DNA of 11,396 nt from Candidatus Omnitrophota bacterium. GTDB taxonomy: Bacteria > Omnitrophota > Koll11 > Gygaellales > Profunditerraquicolaceae. Location of the stretch: contig JAQULD010000049.1 of assembly GCA_028719045.1 (NCBI GenBank), positions 1-11,396 of the forward strand, read 5' to 3'. Below, piece by piece: positions 1 through 7,236 of this stretch. The translations under genes and the position numbers were made by a program. Under the pieces are notes generated by a model. That model had not been told where the DNA came from and searched no databases. It was given only the letters and a program-made list of their open reading frames with translations. Each line of letters opens with the position of its first letter. Positions within the stretch are counted from its first letter, which is position 1.

Positions 1-94
1 ATCCTTCGCTTTTGGCTTTTCTGACCACAGCCCTTATAACCGGGTTTAGTCCCGGGCAATCTCCGCCGCCTGTAAGAATACCTATTTTTGCCAT
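1..94 (-). CDS. pfkA: 6-phosphofructokinase, N-terminal 31 codons (cut by window edge)
   Basis: The visible N-terminus reads [20 protein letters not shown] and continues [11 protein letters not shown] before the window ends. The [14 protein letters not shown] stretch is the phosphoryl-donor binding loop at the start of group A phosphofructokinases, which phosphorylate fructose 6-phosphate in glycolysis. The Cys in GGDCPG is typical of the clade that mixes ATP- and pyrophosphate-dependent enzymes. The residues that tell these apart (around Gly104 and Gly124 in E. coli numbering) lie outside the window, so donor specificity is open. A good ribosome binding site (GGAGGAAG) lies just upstream of the ATG. 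The gene is last in the aroQ-acc block, 55 bases after the AmaP-like gene. Confidence 0.88.
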   Translation of the reverse strand, partial: MAKIGILTGGGDCPGLNPVIRAVVRKAKSEG

Positions 95-149
95 TTCTTG
101 ATCTTCCTCCTTACCGGCTCTTCTTGACAGGGCCGGGTGTTATAGTTGT

Positions 150-752
150 TTATACTCTCCCGTAACCAAACGGAATCTTCGGTTCGTCTTTTTCGATATC
201 TTTTCTTTTTCTCTCTTTTTCCTCTTTGGAAACTATCTTTGCGATATGCACCCTTATGGTGATCTCTTCTTCCAGCCCCAATACTTCCTGTATCTTGGAT
301 TTTGTTATATCCTGCAGCCGTGAAGTCAGTTCAGGCAGGTTTGCCTCTGATTTCAGGACGACCCTTAAGCCCACGTTTATGCCTTTTTTAGTGGCGATCA
401 CGTCAGGCCTTAATTCTTTTATTTCCGGCAAAAGCTGGGTCAGCTGTTTTATCAAGTCTTCGACCGCAGAAAGCGCGATGGTGACTTCCCCCGTAGGCGT
501 GGTAAAGGCGATGGTTTTTTCCCGCACAAAGCCCCCGAGTATAAGCTGGGCGAATGAGAAACTTACCAGAATCAGGAGCAGTCCCGACAGGCCGATAATT
601 ATCCTGGCGTTGCCGCTTGCCTGAATGAATGTGAACAGGCTGTTTATGTCTTGAGGCTGGAGTATATTCAATGAAAAAATGATCAGCCCGACTCCCACCA
701 GTATCAGAATACTGGCGTAAAATATTATTCCCAGGACATTAAATATCCTCAT
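150..752 (-). CDS. amaP: AmaP-like alkaline shock response membrane anchor protein
   Basis: A 200-residue membrane protein with two hydrophobic segments at about residues 8-29 and 50-73, then a soluble domain and a very charged tail (about 175-192, KEEKERKRKDIEKDE). In Firmicutes AmaP inserts in the membrane and tethers Asp23 beneath it. Here it sits 15 bases after an Asp23-family gene, which supports the pairing. Residues about 93-172 look like a diverged Asp23 fold: a helix, a strand (GINVGLRVVLK), a 'LPELTSRLQDITKSKIQEVLGL' style helix split over 139-160, and a closing strand ITIRVHIAKI. This matches the order seen in the neighbouring Asp23 protein. The role is inferred from family and context. 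Confidence 0.8.
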   Translation of the reverse strand: MRIFNVLGIIFYASILILVGVGLIIFSLNILQPQDINSLFTFIQASGNARIIIGLSGLLLILVSFSFAQLILGGFVREKTIAFTTPTGEVTIALSAVEDLIKQLTQLLPEIKELRPDVIATKKGINVGLRVVLKSEANLPELTSRLQDITKSKIQEVLGLEEEITIRVHIAKIVSKEEKERKRKDIEKDEPKIPFGYGRV

Positions 753-767
753 TGCCGCACCCCCTTA

Positions 768-1151
768 TTAAGATTTTTCTATACAGCAGACAATTATATT
801 GATATTTTTTACCGAGAGATTTGTCGCTTTTTCCAGGGCATTGCGCACATTTTCCTGAACTTTGTTAGCGATATCCGGGATGTTGTATCCATATTTTACG
901 GTCAGCGGGATTTCCAGGGTCACTTGGCCTGCCTGGTCCACATTCACTTTGATCACGCTCGGTTTTTTGCCCGTTAATTCAAGGAAGCCTATCCGCGCGT
1001 GTTTAGATACTTCTTTTACCCCTTCTATTTCCTGGGCGGCTATCGAAGCAAGCGAAGAGATCACGTTATTATGGATACTTATCGTACCCAGGTCGGTCCG
1101 CGATTCTTCTTCGATCATTTGTTTGGAGTTGAACAGGTCGATTCTATTCAT
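768..1151 (-). CDS. Asp23/Gls24 family envelope stress response protein
   Basis: A 127-residue soluble protein with the family pattern: an early G-x-I-x-I-x-x-x-V segment ([14 protein letters not shown]), then A-x-x-E-x-x-GV ([11 protein letters not shown]), a strand [24 protein letters not shown], and a final helix plus strand ([11 protein letters not shown]). Family members are cytoplasmic and are held at the membrane by AmaP; loss causes cell-wall stress in staphylococci. In Bacillus subtilis the equivalent gene yqhY also follows accBC and is linked to acetyl-CoA carboxylase activity. Here the start overlaps the end of accC by 8 bases, suggesting coupled translation, and an AmaP-like gene follows. 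The two cysteines near the C-terminus (IVCCIEKS) are not part of the family signature. Confidence 0.9.
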   Translation of the reverse strand: MNRIDLFNSKQMIEEESRTDLGTISIHNNVISSLASIAAQEIEGVKEVSKHARIGFLELTGKKPSVIKVNVDQAGQVTLEIPLTVKYGYNIPDIANKVQENVRNALEKATNLSVKNINIIVCCIEKS

Positions 1152-2511
1152 TTAACTGGTTTTCCTTTTCATCGCCCAGCATTTCCTGGACGAAATGGGT
1201 GGATATATTGCCTTTTACGAATTGGGCGTTGTCTAAGAGTTTAATGTGAAAAGGAATGGTGGTTTTTATGGGAGCTATGTGAAATTCGCTTAAAGCGCGC
1301 CGCATGACTTTTATGGCATCCTGCCTTGAGCCGGCGTGCACTATTACTTTTGCGAGGAGAGAATCGTATGTAGGCGGGATCATGTATCCCTGATAGATAT
1401 GCGTGTCTATGCGCACTCCCGGACCGCCCGGAAGATTAAGCGATTCGATCCTGCCCGGGGAAGGCATAAAATTATTTTCGTAATCTTCCGCGTTTATCCT
1501 GCATTCGATCGCAGCGCCCTTTATCTGGATGTCTTCCTGTTTGAAATCCAGTTTCTCACCCGCGGCAACGTACAATTGCTGTTTTATAAGGTCTATCCCC
1601 GTAACCATTTCCGTTACCGGATGCTCTACCTGAATACGGGTGTTCATTTCCATGAAATAGAAATTATTGTTTTTATCGAGAAGGAATTCTATAGTTCCTG
1701 CGCTTACGTAGTTTACCGCTTTAGCGGCTTTTATCGCCGCTTCCCCCAGGCGTTTGCGCAGTTTGCTGTCAACGGCGGCGGATGGCGCTTCTTCCAGCAG
1801 TTTCTGGTGCCTTCTCTGTATACTGCAGTCTCTTTCGCCCAGGTACACGATATGACCGAATTTGTCGGCTAATATCTGTATTTCAACGTGGCGGGGCTTT
1901 TCGATATATTTTTCTATGTAGACTTTTGAGTTCCCGAAATTCGCTTCAGCTTCCGCCTGCGCGGTCATGAGGCTGGAGACCAGGCGTATTTCGTTGTGGC
2001 AGATCCTCATCCCTTTTCCGCCGCCGCCTGCCGCCGCTTTAATGATCACGGGGTATCCGATTCTCTGCGCGATCTTGATGGCTTCGTCTTTATTCGTTAT
2101 AGCCGCTGAACTTCCCGGGACTATAGGTACCCCGATCTTCTGCATCGTGGCGCGGGCAGCCATTTTATCTCCCATCGCGCGGATGTTCTCCGGGGTCGGA
2201 CCTATGAACTTTATCTGGCAGGATTCGCAGATTTCGGCGAAATGCGCGTTTTCCGCGAGGAACCCGTATCCCGGGTGTATGGCTTCTACGTCAGTGATCT
2301 CGGCGGCGCTTATGATGGAAGGGATATTGAGGTAACTTTTGCTGCTTGGGGCCTGGCCTATGCAGATCGCTTCATCCGCGAAACGTACATGCAGGCAGTC
2401 CCTGTCAGTTTCGGAATAAACAGCCACGGTTCGTATGCCTAATTCCCTGCAGGCGCGGATTATTCTTAAGGCGATTTCGCCGCGATTAGCGATTAAAATT
2501 TTGGAAAACAT
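1144..2511 (-). CDS. accC: Acetyl-CoA carboxylase, biotin carboxylase subunit
   Basis: This enzyme uses ATP and bicarbonate to carboxylate biotin on AccB, the first half-reaction of malonyl-CoA synthesis. The 455 residues match the usual length of about 450, and active-site residues fall at E. coli numbering. They include [16 protein letters not shown] at 5-20, Lys116, Lys158, the ATP-grasp glycine loop [11 protein letters not shown] at 159-169, the bicarbonate/biotin region [12 protein letters not shown] at 226-236, and [15 protein letters not shown] with Glu288, Asn290, Arg292 and Glu296. No clear Shine-Dalgarno precedes the ATG; the AT-rich leader after accB suggests coupling or leaderless-like initiation. 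It lies 44 bases after accB. The carboxyltransferase genes accA and accD are not in the window. Confidence 0.97.
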   Translation of the reverse strand: MFSKILIANRGEIALRIIRACRELGIRTVAVYSETDRDCLHVRFADEAICIGQAPSSKSYLNIPSIISAAEITDVEAIHPGYGFLAENAHFAEICESCQIKFIGPTPENIRAMGDKMAARATMQKIGVPIVPGSSAAITNKDEAIKIAQRIGYPVIIKAAAGGGGKGMRICHNEIRLVSSLMTAQAEAEANFGNSKVYIEKYIEKPRHVEIQILADKFGHIVYLGERDCSIQRRHQKLLEEAPSAAVDSKLRKRLGEAAIKAAKAVNYVSAGTIEFLLDKNNNFYFMEMNTRIQVEHPVTEMVTGIDLIKQQLYVAAGEKLDFKQEDIQIKGAAIECRINAEDYENNFMPSPGRIESLNLPGGPGVRIDTHIYQGYMIPPTYDSLLAKVIVHAGSRQDAIKVMRRALSEFHIAPIKTTIPFHIKLLDNAQFVKGNISTHFVQEMLGDEKENQLNE

Positions 2512-2555
2512 ATTTATTAAAAAAGCAAATGACCGGTTTTAAAGTTATTTTTAGG

Positions 2556-3008
2556 CTAAAGTGGTTCGATGATAAACATCGTCTGTCCGAATTCCACGGG
2601 TTCCGCGTTTTCTACGAGTATCTCCGCGATCTTTCCCCTTATTTCGGATTTGATCTCATTCATCAGTTTCATGGCTTCGATGATGCAGATTACCTGTCCC
2701 GGTTCGATGGTCTGGCCTACTTCAACGTAAGGCGGGGCTTCAGGAGCAGGAGCGCGGTAGAACGTCCCTACCATGGGCGCTTTTATCTCTACAGTGTTAA
2801 CCGGAGCTTTTTCCGGGGTTTGCGGGGCCTGGGTTGTTTGCGCGGCCTGGACCTTTTCTCTTTCGATGACTACAGGGCCTGAGTATCCGGAGGTTTCCGA
2901 AGTGGTTTTCTTGAGCCTGATGCGCATTCCGTCTTTTTCGATCTCAAGCTCGACTAGGCTGTTCTCATTCATCAGGTTTATCATTTCTTTAATCTCTTTT
3001 ATATTCAC
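2556..3008 (-). CDS. accB: Biotin carboxyl carrier protein of acetyl-CoA carboxylase
   Basis: A 150-residue carrier that holds biotin for AccC and the carboxyltransferase. The N-terminal helical region MNIKEIKEMINLMNENSLVE is typical of AccB. A flexible Gln/Thr/Pro/Ala linker spans about 52-72 (VQAAQTTQAPQTPEKAPV). The C-terminal biotinyl domain begins with IKAPMVGTFYRAPAPEA, including the 'thumb' found in acetyl-CoA carboxylases, and carries EAMKLMNEI with Lys114 as the biotinylation site. The start codon is GTG, chosen because an AGGAGG ribosome binding site lies 10 bases upstream. It precedes accC on the same strand, the standard arrangement. Confidence 0.96.
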   Translation of the reverse strand: MNIKEIKEMINLMNENSLVELEIEKDGMRIRLKKTTSETSGYSGPVVIEREKVQAAQTTQAPQTPEKAPVNTVEIKAPMVGTFYRAPAPEAPPYVEVGQTIEPGQVICIIEAMKLMNEIKSEIRGKIAEILVENAEPVEFGQTMFIIEPL

Positions 3009-3076
3009 TTCTCTAAAACCTCCTTTTGATCAACAGGACAACACCCGCGTAATGACCGCATAAACGCCGGTGAATT

Positions 3077-3640
3077 TTAATATACTCTTTCCACATACCC
3101 TCCGGTGCGGGTATCTACCTTTATTCTGTCGCCTTGATTGACGAAAAGCGGGACCTGGATCGTAGCTCCGGTCTCTATTTCCGCAGGTTTTGTGCCGCTT
3201 TTGGCGGTATCGCCTTTAATGCCCGGTTCAGTATGGATTATTTCCACTTCTATGAAATTGGGAAGGTTTACGTTCAGTATCTCGTTCTTATAGGTATAAG
3301 AAGTCACATCCAGGTTGTCCTTGAGGTATTTTATGGCGTCTCCCAGCTGTTTTTTCTGGATCGCCACTTCTTCGTAGTTGTCCTGGGCCATGAAATGATA
3401 CATGTCGTCCGTATTATAAAGGTATTGCAGCTTTCTTTCTTCGATATAGGCTTCTTCTATTGTTTCATTGCCCCGGAAAGTCTTTTCCAGGACGTTCGAT
3501 GTCCTTAGGTTACGCAGTTTCACCCGCACAAAGGCTGCGCCTTTTCCGGGTTTTACGTGCTGGAATTCGATGATCATGTAGATTTCGCCGTCAACTAAGA
3601 TTGTAAGCCCTGATTTTACGTCATTTATTGAGAGAGCCAC
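3077..3640 (-). CDS. efp: Translation elongation factor P
   Basis: A 187-residue protein of standard EF-P length, which binds stalled ribosomes and speeds peptide-bond formation at consecutive prolines. The N-terminal KOW-like domain has the loop VKPGKGAAFVRVKLRN, with Lys33 at the position that is beta-lysylated in E. coli (Lys34) or aminopentanolylated in B. subtilis (Lys32). The C-terminal OB domains end with GDRIKVDTRTGGYVERVY, the classic EF-P terminus. No modification enzyme gene (epmA, epmB or earP) is visible; a lysine rather than arginine argues against EarP rhamnosylation. The start overlaps the end of the aminopeptidase gene by 20 bases, so the two are cotranscribed. Confidence 0.97.
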   Translation of the reverse strand: MALSINDVKSGLTILVDGEIYMIIEFQHVKPGKGAAFVRVKLRNLRTSNVLEKTFRGNETIEEAYIEERKLQYLYNTDDMYHFMAQDNYEEVAIQKKQLGDAIKYLKDNLDVTSYTYKNEILNVNLPNFIEVEIIHTEPGIKGDTAKSGTKPAEIETGATIQVPLFVNQGDRIKVDTRTGGYVERVY

Positions 3641-4679
3641 TTATTACCTCCACCCCTTTCTGAGTAACTAAGACCATGTCCTCGATCCTGACCCCGAATT
3701 TTCCGGCAAGATAGATACCCGGCTCAACCGTGAAGACCATGCCGGCGGCTAATTTGCTTTTTTCCTTGAAAGAAATTCCGGGTTCTTCGTGTATATCGAG
3801 GCCTACCCCGTGTCCTAAATTGTGACCAAAAAACCCGCCGTAACCTTTTTCCGCGATATACCGGCGGGCCAGAGCATCGATTTCGCTTATAACCGCGCCT
3901 GGTTTTATGGCGTTTATCGCCTTTTTTTGCGCTTCCAGCACGATATTGTAAATCTTTTGCTCAGAGTATTCAATTTTACCCGAAAAGAATACCCTTGTCA
4001 AGTCAGATTTATAGCCGGCGTATTCAACTCCCATATCCACCAGCACCGGTTCATTTTTTCTTACCTTTCTTGCTGAAGTCAGGTGGTGCGGGTAGCTTGA
4101 GTTTGGGCCGGAACCGACTATTGTGTCAAAGCTTGCGCAGGAAGCCCCTTGATAGCGTATAAAACGCTCGATTTCCGCTGAAATTTCTATTTCAGTCTGT
4201 CCGGGCCGGATGAAACCTTCGATAAATTGAAGGGCTTCTATGGTAATTTGCGCTGCTTTTCTTAATTTTGCTATCTCTTGCGCGGTTTTTACCTGCCTTA
4301 GCTTTTCTACCAGGCTGTGGGTAGGCACGAGTTCCGCGTTTTTGCTCAAGGATTCCCTTATTTTGTTGTATTCGGCGAAAGGCAGGACCCTTTCCTCAAA
4401 TCCAATTTTTTTCAGCTTGAGATTGGCGCAGGTGTCGGCTATCAGTTTGAAAACCGAGCGTTCTATCTTTATTAAGGTAAAGCCGGAAAGGTATTTTTTT
4501 ACTTCTTCGGTGTACCTGGAATCGGTGATATAAACGTTTTCTTTCCTGGATATTACGGCGTAGGAATCGCGGCTTTTAAAATCCGCCAGGTATGAAATAT
4601 TGGAAGGGTTTGTCAGTATCAAACCATCCAGGTCCTCCTCTTCCAGTATTTTGTATAATTTTTGAATTCGGGGGTTCAT
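3621..4679 (-). CDS. pepQ: M24 family Xaa-Pro aminopeptidase/dipeptidase
   Basis: A 352-residue metallopeptidase expected to remove N-terminal residues before proline in the cytoplasm. The N-terminal creatinase-like domain spans about 1-130 and contains LDGLILTNPSNISYL. The pita-bread catalytic domain follows with all five metal ligands visible: Asp215 in LVDMGV, Asp226 in KSDLTR, His290 in GHGVGLDIHE, Glu319 in FTVEPGIY and Glu333 in VRIEDMV. Its size and its place between aroQ and efp match B. subtilis yqhT (papA). The ATG directly abuts the aroQ stop and the 3' end overlaps efp by 20 bases. The chain could be an aminopeptidase P or a prolidase; sequence alone does not separate them. Confidence 0.92.
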   Translation of the reverse strand: MNPRIQKLYKILEEEDLDGLILTNPSNISYLADFKSRDSYAVISRKENVYITDSRYTEEVKKYLSGFTLIKIERSVFKLIADTCANLKLKKIGFEERVLPFAEYNKIRESLSKNAELVPTHSLVEKLRQVKTAQEIAKLRKAAQITIEALQFIEGFIRPGQTEIEISAEIERFIRYQGASCASFDTIVGSGPNSSYPHHLTSARKVRKNEPVLVDMGVEYAGYKSDLTRVFFSGKIEYSEQKIYNIVLEAQKKAINAIKPGAVISEIDALARRYIAEKGYGGFFGHNLGHGVGLDIHEEPGISFKEKSKLAAGMVFTVEPGIYLAGKFGVRIEDMVLVTQKGVEVISGSLNK

Positions 4680-5117
4680 TTAGCCTTGAATGAGGTCTAT
4701 CAGGGCTTCCAGCCCCAGATAGTAGCTTTTAGGCCCGAAGCCGAGGATGCTGGCTTTTGCTACCGGGCTTATCAGGGATTTGTGCCTGAATTCTTCCCTG
4801 GAATAGATATTTGAAAGGTGGATTTCAACGGTCAATAATTCTGAAGCGGCTATAGCGTCCCTTATGGCGACGCTCGTATGGGTATAAGCTGCGGGATTGA
4901 TCAGGAGCCCGGCGTATTTCTTTTTACCCTGCCCGATCAAATCCACGATCTCTCCTTCGTGATTGGACTGGGCTATGGTCAGGGCTACTTTTTTCCTGGC
5001 TGCTATTTTTTTAAGCTCCTCATTGATCTGTTTTAGCGTGGTTTTGCCGTATATATTGGGTTCTCTTGTGCCTAACAGATTGAGGTTTGGGCCGTGAATG
5101 ACCAGTATTCTCTTCAT
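4680..5117 (-). CDS. aroQ: Type II 3-dehydroquinate dehydratase
   Basis: This enzyme converts 3-dehydroquinate to 3-dehydroshikimate in aromatic amino-acid synthesis. The 145 residues match the family length and form a flavodoxin-like fold, normally a dodecamer. Active-site residues are all present: [17 protein letters not shown] at 8-24 with Asn11, Arg18 and the catalytic Tyr23; [16 protein letters not shown] with Asn74 and His80; [15 protein letters not shown] with His100, Ser102 and Arg111. It is first in a minus-strand block behind a good promoter (5144-5171), and the following aminopeptidase gene begins with no gap. The nearest ribosome-binding element is a modest GGAGA about 8 bases before the ATG. 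Confidence 0.97.
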   Translation of the reverse strand: MKRILVIHGPNLNLLGTREPNIYGKTTLKQINEELKKIAARKKVALTIAQSNHEGEIVDLIGQGKKKYAGLLINPAAYTHTSVAIRDAIAASELLTVEIHLSNIYSREEFRHKSLISPVAKASILGFGPKSYYLGLEALIDLIQG

Positions 5118-5143
5118 TTTCCTGTCTCCGGTTGAATTATTAT

Positions 5144-5171
5144 ATTATACCCGCAAATATTCCGGGGTCAA
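5144..5171 (-). promoter_or_regulatory. Sigma70-type promoter for the aroQ-pepQ-efp-accBC-asp23-amaP block
   Basis: On the minus strand, TTGACC (5171-5166) is followed by 16 bases and then a perfect TATAAT (5149-5144). The predicted start of transcription is about 5137, giving a leader of roughly 20 bases before the aroQ ATG. It lies in the 79-base gap after the repeat-protein gene, where I see no terminator hairpin, so some read-through from the upstream cluster is possible. Confidence 0.72.
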
Positions 5172-5196
5172 GATTTAATGAAGCGAATAATAAGGT

Positions 5197-5571
5197 TTAC
5201 TGGTCTTCCTTGGCGGAGTTTGAGTCTGAAGGTTTCACGGTTTCTTTTATAGTGAAAGAGTTTTTGGAAAAATCGCCTGAATTGTCCGAAATAGTGAATG
5301 AATTCCTGGAGAATTCACCTTTGTCGTTGGCGATGGTAAAGGAGTTTTTGGAAAAGTCCCCGGATTTATCCGAGATAGTGAAAGAATTCTTTGAAAAGTC
5401 CCCCTTATCATCGGCAATGGTAAAGGAATTTTTCGAGAATTCTTTGTTATCATTGGCGATGGTGAATGAATTTTTTGAGAATTCCCCTTCATCGGAGGAA
5501 AAGGCGGGCGGAGCGGCAAGGCAAAGAAAGAAAAAAAGCAAAACCGGTGTTATTAGTCCTGTTTTATTCAT
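5197..5571 (-). CDS. Small exported protein built of six 14-residue repeats
   Basis: Not a family I recognise. The 124 residues begin with a Sec signal peptide: MNK, a hydrophobic core LITPVLLFFFLCLAA, and a likely cleavage near PPAFSS at about 24-26. Residues 30-113 are six contiguous repeats of exactly 14 residues, consensus [DE]FSKNSFTI[AS][DN]x[KS]G. The octapeptide FSKNSFTI is identical in all six except one Lys-to-Arg change (residue 89). A short hydrophilic tail (SDSNSAKEDQ) follows. The spaced aromatic and beta-branched residues suggest one beta-strand per repeat, as in a solenoid or stacking fibre; the acidic turns (DDKGD, DKSGD, DNSGD) could bind calcium. Both ideas are inference. 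It starts 2 bases after the TPR gene with a weak ribosome binding site (GGGA), implying translational coupling. Confidence 0.75.
   Translation of the reverse strand: MNKTGLITPVLLFFFLCLAAPPAFSSDEGEFSKNSFTIANDNKEFSKNSFTIADDKGDFSKNSFTISDKSGDFSKNSFTIANDKGEFSRNSFTISDNSGDFSKNSFTIKETVKPSDSNSAKEDQ
5233..5484 (-). repeat. Six tandem 42-bp coding repeats
   Basis: Six in-frame units of exactly 42 bases encode the 14-residue repeats of the exported protein. Units differ mainly at third codon positions: Phe alternates TTC/TTT, Ser alternates TCA/TCG/TCC/TCT, Ile alternates ATC/ATT/ATA and Asn alternates AAT/AAC, while the FSKNSFTI core stays constant. This indicates old duplications kept by selection on the protein rather than a recent slippage array. 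Confidence 0.9.
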
Positions 5572-5573
5572 AG

Positions 5574-6854
5574 TTAGTTCCCGTAGACCCTTTTGTAGCG
5601 GGCAACCTTCATTTCGAGTTCCTCAACTTCCCCGCTTCTTTCACCCGTGGCGGCGCATATGGCCAGTTCCTCTTGCGCTTCTTTTAACCTGTTCTCCAAA
5701 AGATATACCTGGCCCAACAGGGCATGCGGGTAAGAATATTTTTCTTGCGGGTCCAGCTTTATAGCTTTATTTAAAACGGTTTCCGCTCCCTCGAAATCCT
5801 GCGCGTGTATGCGGACGCGGCCTATAAGCGAATACACATAGCATGATTCCTTAGGTGAAATCTCGATTATTTTAAGAAGCTGTGATTCCGCGAGCTTAAA
5901 ATCTTTTTTGTACAAGGCTACCTCGGACAATCCGATGAGCCCGTTTGTATATCCGGAGTCCGCTTCCAGCGCTTTATCGAAGCAGGCTTTCGCCTTGTCG
6001 ATGTAACCATAGTCAAGGTATATCCAGCCGAGCCTATAGTGGGTCGCGGGGTCCCAGGGGAAAATGAAAGCTTTAAAAGAAAGGAATTTCAGCTTCATGT
6101 CCCTTTCTTTCAGTGAGTCTGACCATTTTTCGAATACTTTGTCGTCCGATTTTAGCCTGTTGGCGGTATAAAAATATCCCAGGGCGCCTTCAGGCTCCCC
6201 GTTTTTATAAATGGACAACCCTTTGAAAAAATAGGCTATGGCATTGAACGGCTCAATGGTGAGCGCGAGCTCAAAAGATACCAGGGCGTTTTTGTAATCC
6301 TTAAGGTAGAGTAACGCGATGCCCAGGTTTATATAGGCGCTGGTGCGTTTTTTGTTTATCCGGAGGACTTCTTCAAAGTAATATTTGCATTCCTGATACG
6401 CCTGGCGTTCGGCGGCGATAAGCCCCAGGTAAAAGAAAGAATTTTCATCCACGATCCGTTTTGTGCTGCGGTTATACAGATTTTCGAAAAGCGTTTCCGC
6501 CGTAGAGAGGTCCTTGCGTTCATAATTAAGGATAGCCAGTTTCAGGATCGTCAGGTCGTTTTCAGGAGTGACAGCCAGCGGTTCTAAAGCGTTAGGGACC
6601 TGGTTTTTTATTATTTCTATTTGAGATTCCGCGGAGTTTTGTTCAGATGGCAGATGCAAAGCGACGATGTCTTTAAATTCCTGGGGGATGTCTTGAATGA
6701 AACCGGGTATTTTCATGTTGCTGTACGGCCGGGGGCTGAGATTTACCTTATAATAACCATCATTTTGCTCCGGCACAGCCTGCGCGAAGACTATTTTCGC
6801 CGCGATCAGGCTACAGCATAGAAACGCTGGTATGAACGCTGCCTTTTTTGCCAT
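5574..6854 (-). CDS. Exported TPR-repeat protein
   Basis: A 426-residue protein with a signal peptide (AFIPAFLCCSLIAAKIVFA, likely cleaved after Ala24 before QAVPE). A linker region without repeats (about 25-98) contains YYKVNLSPRPY. About eight tetratricopeptide repeats follow, at roughly 99-132, 137-170, 171-204, 205-238, 270-303, 304-337, 339-370 and 374-407. The clearest are AYINLGIALLYLKDYKNALV, THYRLGWIYLDYGYIDKAKA and SLIGRVRIHAQDFEGAETVL. A non-TPR insertion at 239-269 (KWSDSLKERDMKLKFLSF) divides the array. TPR arrays bind partner proteins, so this may be a periplasmic scaffold; the partner is unknown, with the two co-encoded exported proteins the obvious candidates. Its ATG overlaps the stop of the preceding gene by one base (TAATG). 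Confidence 0.85.
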   Translation of the reverse strand: MAKKAAFIPAFLCCSLIAAKIVFAQAVPEQNDGYYKVNLSPRPYSNMKIPGFIQDIPQEFKDIVALHLPSEQNSAESQIEIIKNQVPNALEPLAVTPENDLTILKLAILNYERKDLSTAETLFENLYNRSTKRIVDENSFFYLGLIAAERQAYQECKYYFEEVLRINKKRTSAYINLGIALLYLKDYKNALVSFELALTIEPFNAIAYFFKGLSIYKNGEPEGALGYFYTANRLKSDDKVFEKWSDSLKERDMKLKFLSFKAFIFPWDPATHYRLGWIYLDYGYIDKAKACFDKALEADSGYTNGLIGLSEVALYKKDFKLAESQLLKIIEISPKESCYVYSLIGRVRIHAQDFEGAETVLNKAIKLDPQEKYSYPHALLGQVYLLENRLKEAQEELAICAATGERSGEVEELEMKVARYKRVYGN

Positions 6855-7213
6855 TACTTAGCCTCTTTTTTTTCTTTCGGGGGAGGCGGTGTTTGTTTCA
6901 CCATTTGGGCGAAAGGCTCGGTTATATCGAAATACAAGGTCTTGATTTCTTTTGTTTTGATCAAAGAGATGCTTATTTCATCGTAATACTTCCCGTTTTC
7001 CATCTTCAGGCTTTGCCCGTTTATCTGCAGATCCTGGCCTATGACCCCGAAATGTTTTTTGATGTATTCGTATTCCTGTCCGATGCTCTTTTTATAATCG
7101 CCGATAAATTTTATTATTATCGCTTTTTCCATGCTGCTTCCCTCTTGCGCCGCGCAAAGCGTCAGGGGAAATAATGCCAGAATAACGCTTAGAGATAGTA
7201 TCCTTAATTTCAT
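6854..7213 (-). CDS. Small exported protein of unknown function
   Basis: A 119-residue protein with a clear signal peptide (MKLRILSLSVILALFPLTLCAAQ), likely cleaved in LCAAQEG at about 21-22. The Cys20 context LTLC is a poor lipobox because -1 is Leu, so a lipoprotein is less likely. The mature part has a helix (MEKAIIIKFIGDYKKSIGQE) and then a run that alternates polar and hydrophobic residues, typical of beta strands (DLQINGQSLKMENGKYYDEI, then SISLIKTKEIKTLYFDI). It ends in a proline/lysine tail TPPPPKEKKEAK. I do not recognise the family. It is first in the exported three-gene cluster, has a strong AAAGGAG ribosome binding site and a probable promoter at 7237-7245, and is translationally coupled to the TPR gene. 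Confidence 0.75.
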   Translation of the reverse strand: MKLRILSLSVILALFPLTLCAAQEGSSMEKAIIIKFIGDYKKSIGQEYEYIKKHFGVIGQDLQINGQSLKMENGKYYDEISISLIKTKEIKTLYFDITEPFAQMVKQTPPPPKEKKEAK

Positions 7214-7236
7214 CTTTCTCCTTTCTTTTTACCTAA

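Noticed and set aside
114..136. Small GC inverted repeat (CCGGC / GCCGG) in the gap between the AmaP-like gene and pfkA.
   Set aside because: The stem is only five base pairs with a 13-base loop and no T-tract, too weak to call a terminator or attenuator.
95..149. Possible separate promoter for pfkA (TATAAC on the minus strand).
   Set aside because: No acceptable -35 hexamer at 16-18 bases; the gene is more simply read as the last member of the upstream block.
3009..3076. The 68-base gap between efp and accB as a possible internal promoter or small RNA.
   Set aside because: Only the accB ribosome binding site is evident; I found no convincing promoter hexamers and no stable hairpin.
5300..5484. 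Five GAATTC palindromes within about 185 bases.
   Set aside because: They fall on the Glu-Phe codons (GAA TTC) and on Asn-Ser codons of the 42-bp repeats, so codon choice in a repeated peptide explains them; no regulatory meaning is needed.
5132..5764. A 210-codon open frame on the plus strand across the repeat gene, itself repetitive.
   Set aside because: It is the mirror of the 42-bp repeats: any repeat free of stops in one frame stays open on the other strand. The minus-strand frame has a signal peptide, operon context and third-position drift; the plus frame has none of these.
6854..7213. Lipoprotein call for the 119-residue exported protein because of a Cys at residue 20.
   Set aside because: The residues before it are LTL; Leu at -1 does not fit the lipobox, so ordinary signal peptidase cleavage is more likely.
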